Shown: one piece after another, positions 25,469 to 32,200 of the stretch
Position numbering within the stretch: the stretch's first letter is position 1
How the letters are laid out: each line of letters starts with the position of its first letter
Source of the DNA: Martinezella multihospitum
Lineage (GTDB): Bacteria > Pseudomonadota > Alphaproteobacteria > Rhizobiales > Rhizobiaceae
Direction: 5' to 3'
DNA: 64,000 nucleotides
Assembly (NCBI RefSeq): GCF_900094585.1
Contig: NZ_FMAG01000001.1
Coordinates: 1,378,530-1,442,529 of the forward strand
The notes under the pieces: model-generated
Seen by the model: only the letters and a program-made list of their open reading frames with translations
What the model was told of the DNA's origin: nothing
The model's database searches: none
Translations under genes and position numbers: made by a program

Positions 25469-26221
25469 GGTTGTTCCCCTTGTTCAATGGCTTTCTAATA
25501 ATCCAATATTCCGGACATCTGTCTGTTATCTCGGATGGAGCATATCAAGAGATATATGGGGCAACTTGTCAATAGTGACTGCTGTTGCCGGTCGTTGGAG
25601 ATAGGAAAGGGAAAAGGCGCTTTTCGACACAAATGTCTTGATCGACGATCTCAACGCGACATCGGGAAAAGGCGACCAGCATCATCACGCGGATGGAGGT
25701 TCTTGTCGGTGCCGGACCGGAGGTAGTCGTTCGGGCGCGTGGTATCTCTGCGGCAGCTTCGCCGCATCAAGCCACTCCAGCCATCATCCGGGCAACGGAC
25801 AAGGTTCACTCGACGTCACTGGCCATTCGCAACACGAAGGATTCTCCGAGGGAGTGCCGGACATCCGGGTGCCCCGCGAAATCTGAGCGCCCTATTTGAT
25901 CTATTGTGAGGCGTTTGCGACTTTGCCTGGAAACTGTCCCTTCAACTGAATGGCGGGCCTGGCGAGCTGAATCCTTGGCCGAGGGAGCGTAGCCATCTCG
26001 TATGTTTGCGCTCGCTTGTTGGCCAACAGGAGTGCTTTAAGGAACTTTGAAAACGTGGCGGTGGAGCAGTGGAACAAACCAATTCATTTCGTCTGTACAG
26101 TATGCTCTCTTTGAAGGAGATGAGTTGCTTGTTTCTTCCCAATCTCTTGATAGACTTCAATCATGGATACCAATCATAAGTCTCTGCAATCAAAAGGCGC
26201 CAAGAAGCAATTGAGGTTGGG
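25469..26221. other. Long intergenic stretch upstream of the amino acid operon
   Basis: The promoter of the ABC operon must lie near 25470-25560. CCAATATTCC at 25503-25512 resembles CCAAATATTCC in front of the IclR gene. Further right, small overlapping open frames (25638-25899) have no ribosome sites and no recognisable family; they may be remnants. A ribosome site (GAGG) for the next gene lies at about 26213. Confidence 0.45.
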
Positions 26222-26515
26222 ATGGGGATTGTAACGCTGGATCATTTCGCCCGTTGTCTCGGAGAGGGGTTCGAAATCGATATGGGGGGAGGGGCCTCTG
26301 TCTTCACACTGACCGAGGCGCGCCCTTTGCCTGAACGGGGCTTTGCCGGAATGACACGGGCGCCGTTCGCGCTGCTGTTTCGCAGTGGATCACAGGTTGT
26401 GTTCCCACAACAGATCTATAGGCTGAACAACGCCACGCTTGGAATTCTCGACATCTTCCTGGTGCCGGTCGCCAGGGACAAGGATGGGATTATCTATCAG
26501 GCGATTTTCAATTGA
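26222..26515 (+). CDS. DUF6916-like small protein
   Basis: The 97-residue protein has no signal peptide. The pattern FEIDMGGGASVFTLTEARPL, then RAPFALLFRS, then PQQIYRLNNATLGILDIFLV with a final GIIYQAIFN is what I recall for the DUF6916 family, found beside phage tail-collar proteins. The next genes on the other strand are three such tail-collar genes, which supports the match. Its function is unknown; a role in folding or displaying the collar proteins is a guess. Confidence 0.75.
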   Translation: MGIVTLDHFARCLGEGFEIDMGGGASVFTLTEARPLPERGFAGMTRAPFALLFRSGSQVVFPQQIYRLNNATLGILDIFLVPVARDKDGIIYQAIFN

Positions 26516-26548
26516 TGCCGGATGGTGAACCCGCGGATCTGACGGGAG

Positions 26549-27094
26549 CTAACGTCTGCGCCACTCCATGCCTATGTGGGTATCGGTGGCGTCAACAACC
26601 TTAAATCCGAAAGCCTGATAAAGCTCGTAGGCGCGTCTGTTGTTTCGATCGACATGCAAGGTGATCCCTGAGCTTTTGCCTGCTGCCGTCGCATCTTGAA
26701 TGGCTTTCAGCGTCGCCGTGCCCAAGCCCAAACCACGCCATTCCGGCAGAAATCCGATATCGATGATGTGCCAGATGTCCGTGCTGACATTAATGTAAAG
26801 GCGGCCGATGGAAATGCCGTCCTTCTCTATGATCAGGAAGTTGGTCTGCGGGAAGGTGGCAATGTAATAGCGATGTTGGAGATTGAATTGCTGATCTAAA
26901 AATGCCTGCTTATCCTCCGGCGACCACGGCAACAGCGCCAGTTCAGTCTCGCGAAACGAACGGTAAAGCTGGCGTAGAAACGGAATATCGTCCAGCCGTG
27001 CAGGGCGCAGCATGCAGGCGGGAACACGGAGCCGATGATGGTCAGTGCGCGCAGGAAACTCCGGTAGCGGGCCGACCACTGCGCCAGACATCAA
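26549..27094 (-). CDS. GNAT-family N-acetyltransferase
   Basis: This 181-residue acetyltransferase has its acetyl-CoA loop in EWRGLGLGTATLKAIQ, preceded by the strand IGRLYINVSTDIWHIIDIGF. It ends with NNRRAYELYQAFGFKVVD, the usual C-terminal GNAT signature. Its start overlaps the stop of the neighbouring tail-collar gene by four bases (ATGA), so the two are co-translated. This tight link suggests it acts on the collar proteins or their substrate, but that is inference. A short, unconserved N-terminus precedes the domain; starts at residues 2 or 28 are possible. Confidence 0.9.
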   Translation of the reverse strand: MMSGAVVGPLPEFPARTDHHRLRVPACMLRPARLDDIPFLRQLYRSFRETELALLPWSPEDKQAFLDQQFNLQHRYYIATFPQTNFLIIEKDGISIGRLYINVSTDIWHIIDIGFLPEWRGLGLGTATLKAIQDATAAGKSSGITLHVDRNNRRAYELYQAFGFKVVDATDTHIGMEWRRR

Positions 27095-27624
27095 CCGAAG
27101 GATGGAAATGTGCCGCTGAGCGCGATGCTGAAGTTGACCGCGAGATAGGGCTGACGGTTTTCGTGCGGCTGGCTCGCGCCCGCAATGCCGATGACATTCT
27201 GCGCGAACTGCGCGTTCGGCTGGGTATTGGGCAGAAACGGACTGCTCGAATTCGGCAGGCTCAAGGCGTTTCCGGTGCTCGGCGTGGCGGCTCGCTTGGA
27301 AGTGTCGCCCTGATTAAAGAGGGTCAAGGAATGCGCGTGTGCCGGCATCTGCGCCTGCGTCAGGGTTACGCCGTTGCTGCCGAAGGTCTCGCCCTCGATA
27401 CGTGGCGTCAGGCCTGGTCCCTGACCCTGATTGCAGCCTGCGCGATTGGCAAAGTTGGGCAATTGGAACGAGGTGGTGCCGTTGCCGCCATACTGGACGC
27501 CAAGCAGGGAAAAAAGCGCGGTGTTCTGTTGGATCGGGATCATCGCGCCATTGCAGAATGCCCAATGGAGCGGAGCGAAGTTGAAACCAAACAGTTGGAT
27601 CTCGCCGATGAAAGGTTGTGTCAT
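27091..27624 (-). CDS. Phage tail-collar (microcystin-dependent) family protein, copy 3
   Basis: The protein is 177 residues from ATG 27624 (GAGGA upstream). It starts FIGEIQLFGFNFAPLHWAFC, followed by PIQQNTALFSLLGVQYGGNG and FQLPNFANRAG, the hallmark of the tail-collar domain. A second conserved block is VTLTQAQMPAHAHSL. The C-terminus ends in NFSIALSGTFPSFG, matching its two neighbours. No other phage structural genes surround it, so it is a free-standing collar protein. It is the last of three tandem paralogues and overlaps the acetyltransferase gene by four bases. Confidence 0.93.
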   Translation of the reverse strand: MTQPFIGEIQLFGFNFAPLHWAFCNGAMIPIQQNTALFSLLGVQYGGNGTTSFQLPNFANRAGCNQGQGPGLTPRIEGETFGSNGVTLTQAQMPAHAHSLTLFNQGDTSKRAATPSTGNALSLPNSSSPFLPNTQPNAQFAQNVIGIAGASQPHENRQPYLAVNFSIALSGTFPSFG

Positions 27625-27653
27625 AGCAATGTCCTCGATGGAAAAGGCGCGAT

Positions 27654-28184
27654 TCAGCCCTGTGAGGGAAAGATGCCGGCCCATGCAATGCAATACTGCA
27701 CCGTCAGCGTCGGCATCGTATTGTCATGTGGGGTCGTGGATCCCGTCATCTGCGTTGCCGCCGGTGACGTTGTGATCGGAGTGGCTCCGCTTATGTCCGT
27801 CGCATACATCGTATCGCCGCTCACCGCGCCAAGCTCGACCGATGGTCCCACAGATTTGCTGTTCGCGGCGCCCGTGGTGGCGAGGTATGGGTGCGTGTGC
27901 GACGGCATTTGCAAAGGTAGAAGTGTGACGTTCTCGCTGCCTGCGGATTGGCCGATCACATAGGTCGACAGACCCAGCCCCGTACCTTGATGCATAGGCA
28001 CGCGCCCGCATAGATTGGGCGTCGCAAACGTTGTTATACCATCGCCGCCATAGATCGTACCGATCAACGTGTACAGTTCCTGATATATCGAGATGGACTG
28101 CAGGGAATTGTTGCACGGCAGCCATCCGTAGGGCACGCGGGAAAAACCAAAAAGCCGGATTTCTCCGACAAAGGGGGCGCTCAT
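27654..28184 (-). CDS. Phage tail-collar (microcystin-dependent) family protein, copy 2
   Basis: The protein is 176 residues from ATG 28184, with a strong GGAGGA site. Conserved blocks: FVGEIRLFGFSRVPYGWLPC, LYTLIGTIYGGDGITTFATP and VTLLPLQMPSHTHPY. The middle Thr/Ser/Ala-rich part is unlike the other two copies and is the likely variable, exposed region. The end YCIAWAGIFPSQG matches the paralogues. The gaps to its neighbours are 29 and 36 bases, indicating one operon. Confidence 0.93.
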   Translation of the reverse strand: MSAPFVGEIRLFGFSRVPYGWLPCNNSLQSISIYQELYTLIGTIYGGDGITTFATPNLCGRVPMHQGTGLGLSTYVIGQSAGSENVTLLPLQMPSHTHPYLATTGAANSKSVGPSVELGAVSGDTMYATDISGATPITTSPAATQMTGSTTPHDNTMPTLTVQYCIAWAGIFPSQG

Positions 28185-28220
28185 CGTTGATCCTCCGAGC
28201 AAAAGGTTGACAAGAGATGA

Positions 28221-28751
28221 TCAGCTGCGAGACGGAAAAATTCCCTGCAGCGCAATGCAATAATTGATCACGTCGTAGGGTTGCATATTGGCGTGAGGCT
28301 GGGTGTTGCCGGCGGGAGTCACGGTCTGGCTCGACAGTACGACTTGGGCGCCGCTGGAAGGACCGTAGATATTGGCACTGTTGGTCCCGTAAAGCGCATT
28401 ACTCGGGCTGCGCACAGTGCCATTGCTGGTCGTTCCGGTCGCGATATGAATGTGCTGAGGCAATTGCTGCTGCAGCACGGTCACATTTTCCGTGCCTCCG
28501 GTTTCGCCGAGCTCGTATGGATCGGGCTGCCACGCGGGATCGATGGAAGGTCCAAATCCGACCGGCGTGCGGCTCTGCATATTGGGCAGGCCGAAGGTTC
28601 GAATGCCATCTCCACCATAGTAAGTGGCCAATAGTGAGAACAAGGCTTGGTTCTGCGCGATGGGGAGAATCTGGCCATTGCACAGCGCAAAACCCCTGGG
28701 CGCAAACGAAAATCCTGTGAGCATAATCTGGCCAAGAAACACGTCTGACAT
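28221..28751 (-). CDS. Phage tail-collar (microcystin-dependent) family protein, copy 1
   Basis: The protein is 176 residues and the first of three paralogues. Conserved blocks: FLGQIMLTGFSFAPRGFALC, NQALFSLLATYYGGDGIRTF and VTVLQQQLPQHIHIA, ending NYCIALQGIFPSRS. All three copies are 176-177 residues long, share both ends and differ in the middle. This fits a fibre-like family with a conserved trimerising or attachment base and a changing binding part (inference). Confidence 0.93.
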   Translation of the reverse strand: MSDVFLGQIMLTGFSFAPRGFALCNGQILPIAQNQALFSLLATYYGGDGIRTFGLPNMQSRTPVGFGPSIDPAWQPDPYELGETGGTENVTVLQQQLPQHIHIATGTTSNGTVRSPSNALYGTNSANIYGPSSGAQVVLSSQTVTPAGNTQPHANMQPYDVINYCIALQGIFPSRS

Positions 28752-29200
28752 CTCATACCCCTGAATATTCTAATTATATTAACTGCCATCATCGCTCAAT
28801 CAATACGATAGATGCAAGAACAAACTTGACCCTCATAGGTATAAAAATTCAGGGAATTTCTATAATCTTTTTAAAAATCGAAGGTTGTAGATAAAATGTC
28901 GAAAAATAGGAAAGTCGATAATTATCATTATGTTATTCGGTTGTATAAATTAAAAATACAGAGCGCGAATACTCAAAATACCGGACTATCCGCTCATGAA
29001 CAGCTGCGTGCTGTAGAGATGGCCCATTATTCGCTGCATGGCGCAAATTACACCGATCGCGGTCGAGCAAATCGCGCGATTGGCCTCATCAAGGGCCGGG
29101 GCATGATCTGCCCAACCGGGCGATTTGAAACCGAACATGGAGCCGCCGCCCATAAGGCGGCCTCACGATTGCCCGACCCTCGCGAAGCCCTGAGGCGCCA
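28752..29200. other. AT-rich gap between adhesin and collar genes
   Basis: GCCGCC at 29145-29150 and GGCGGC at 29156-29161 form a short stem about 40 bases after the adhesin stop, without a clear T-run; it may act as a weak terminator. The AT-rich part (28780-28960) likely holds the promoter of the collar operon. An open plus-strand frame starting at 28896 is not convincing as a gene. Confidence 0.45.
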
Positions 29201-32200
29201 TCAAAATTTCTTGCTTGCGGCGACCTTGGCGCCGACGGATTTCTGCCCGTCGCCTTCGATGTTGAAGAGCAGGCTGGTGTCGAGCATCCAGAAGTTCATG
29301 GTCTGTATGGAGACACCGGCGGTGACTGCACCGAAGGCACCGGCTCCGTCGAGACCAGAGAAGCCAGCGGTCAGCCCGAGCTTCGGCGTTAGCTTGGCAC
29401 CGCTTTCGAGCGTGAAGGATCTTGCGATCTCGGCGCCAAGACTGATGCGGAACTGGTCCTCGTTGAAGCCTTCGATGGTGATCGCATCGCCGGCACCGTT
29501 CTTGACCGTATAGTCGTCGACCTTTTCCGAGAAGTAGATCGCCCTGAGCTTCGGCGACAGTGTCGTGTCCTCATCGAGGTACCATTGACCCTCGATCGAC
29601 GTATCGGCCATCCACCGCGTGGTCTTGAAATTGCCGTCCCAGAACTGGGTGTCGATGGTGTTGTTCGAACCGCCATAGCGCAGGCTGCCATTCCAGAATA
29701 CGCCCTTGCCGAGCTCGATCGAGGCATAGGGTCCGGCAAGCCAGCCATTGCCCGTCAGTTCCGCATCCTCATCGGTCGGATCCGTCATGCGGTCATAGTG
29801 GAAGGAGAGACCGATCAGCGCATGTTCGGAGATCAGATAGTCCACGCCCATGTTGACCATGGCGAAGCTGCCCCATTTCGAGTTGTTGGTGTCCTTGCTG
29901 CCCTTGTCGTTATGGGTCAGGAAGGCGCCGCCGATCCAGACGTTGAACGGGGCGGACGCCGCATCCGGATCGCCGCCTGCCGCCCGCATCTGCGTGAGGC
30001 TGGTGGAGAAGCTGAGCGTCATGCCCTCTTCCGACGGTGTCATGCGCGCGCTGATCGGGTCCGTCGCCTTCTCCATCTGCCGGCGCTGGAGAAGTCCCGG
30101 CACCTCGATCGTGTTGGCGATCATGTTCTGTCGGGATTGCACGAAGTCATGCACGAGATTGCTGATGTCGTCGGCAACCTTGCCGGCGTCGTAACTGACA
30201 TTGTAGGTGACGGTGGCTGTATTGGAGGTTCCAAGCGCGCTGACGAGCTTGTAGCCGACACGGACCTGGCCGGAATAGGCCGGGTTCAGCACATAGTGCA
30301 GATACCAGCCAACGGGAGTGGTAACCGGGCCTGCCTGCGCCAACTGCCCCTGGATGATCGTCGCCGTGCCGGCATTGGCAGGCTCCACGAAAGCGAGGAT
30401 CGCGGACGTGAACGGGCCGCCGGTTGCGCCGCGATTAAGGTAAACGTCAGGAGGCGCGGAGCCTGCCGGTACGTTGACGACCATGTCCAGAACGGTAACC
30501 GATCGGGTCTTCACTCTCAGGCTATAGGAAGCGCTCCCGGTCGCGCCGTTGCCGTCGCGAACCTGGATGGTGAAATTGTAATCGCCTTCCGTGCCTCCCG
30601 CGAGCGGACCGTTGAGCTGGCCGGTGGAGATGTTGAGCACCAGGCCGTTCGGCAGGCTGCCGGAGGCAAGGCTATAGATCTTCGTGCCCGCGCCGCCGGT
30701 TGTCGTGATCTGCTGGCTGCAGGCTTCCCCCGCCATTGCATCGGGGAGTGCCCCGCCTGCCGGACTGAACACGAACGTCGTTGGTGGCGGCGAGATGGCG
30801 ATCGTATAGGCTGCAGAGGTCATGGCGCCGTTGGCATCGATGGCGGTCATGGAGAAGCTGTAATTGCCCGGCGTCGTCGGCGTGCCGGTAATGGCTCCTG
30901 TTGCATGGTTGAGCGCCAGCCCGGCCGGCAGCGTGCCGGTGGCGCTATAGTTATAAGGGCTGGTCCCACCCGAAGCCGTGATGGTCTCGCTGTAGGCGGT
31001 GGTGACGACGCCGGCCGGCAAGGCACCACTCGGCGGTGAGAATATCAGGTTTGGCGCCGTGATCGTCATGCTCACGGTTGCTGGTGCCGAAGTGCCGGAG
31101 GCGTTGGTTGCAGTGTAGGTGAAGCTGTCCGATCCGCTATAGCCTGGTGTGGGCGTATAGGTGATGGATGTCCCCGAGGCGGTTGCGGTTCCATGGCCGG
31201 CCCCGGTTGCCACTGCGACTGAGGCGGGCGCGCCGCCTGTGATGGTGAGTGTGATCGGATTGGTCGATGAATTGGCGGCAACGGTCGCCGCGACGTTGCC
31301 GGCGATCGGTGGCTGGACGTTGACCGCCAGACTGTAGGCTCTGGAGCCCGTAAAGGGACCGGCTCCGGTCGAACCGTCGGTTGCGGTGATCGTCACGTTG
31401 AAAGTGCCCGATGCCGTCGGAGTGCCGGAGAGAACGCCGCCGGACGACAGCGTCAGGCCGGCGGGCAGAGTACCAGCCGTTATCGCATAGTTATAAGGAC
31501 TGGTGCCGCCTGAAGCCGTGATGGTTTGGTTGTAGGCGGCAGCAACGGTTGCAGCCGGCAACGTGGTCGGCGCGATTGCAATCGTCGGAGCGCCGACAAC
31601 CAGGCTATAGGCCCTGGAGCCCGTAAACGTAGCGCTGTCCGTCGCCGTGATCGTGATATTGAAGGTGCCGCCGGCTGTCGGCGTGCCGGAGAGTATGCCG
31701 CCCGACGACAGGGTGAGACCGGCTGGCAAAGCGCCTGCCGTGAGTGCGTAGCTGTAGGAGCCGATGCCGCCGGAGGCGGTGAAGGTCTGGCTATAGGTGG
31801 CCCCGATCCCGGCCGGTGGCAGCGTTGCCGGCGCAACGGTGATCGTTGGAGCACCGATCGTGACGCTATAGGCCTGAGAGCCGGTAAAGTGGTTGCCGTC
31901 TGTCGCGGTGATGGTGAAATTGAAAGGCCCGGCGGTTGTCGGTGTACCGGTGAGCGCACCGGCCGACGAAAGCGCCACGCCCGGCGGAAGGTTCCCGCTT
32001 GTGAGGTTAAAGGTATAGGAACCGGTCCCACCCGAGGCCGTCAATGTCTGGCTATAGGCGGTTCCGGCCGTGCCCCCCGGCAGCGTTGCCGGTGTGATCG
32101 TGATCGTCGGGGCGCCGATCGTGACGGTATAGGCCTGAGAGCCGGTAAAGTGGTTGGCGTCTGTTGCGGTGATCGTGAAATTGAAAGGCCCGGCGGTCGT

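Noticed and set aside
26222..28751. Prophage
   Set aside because: Only collar proteins are present; no capsid, terminase, portal, lysis or integrase genes surround them.
28896..29513. 205-codon plus-strand open frame after the collar genes
   Set aside because: Its right half is the reverse of the adhesin barrel and its left half is AT-rich with no family match.
29585..31039. 484-codon plus-strand frame
   Set aside because: Antisense of the adhesin gene; sequence rich in Arg/Ala/Gly without domain signs.
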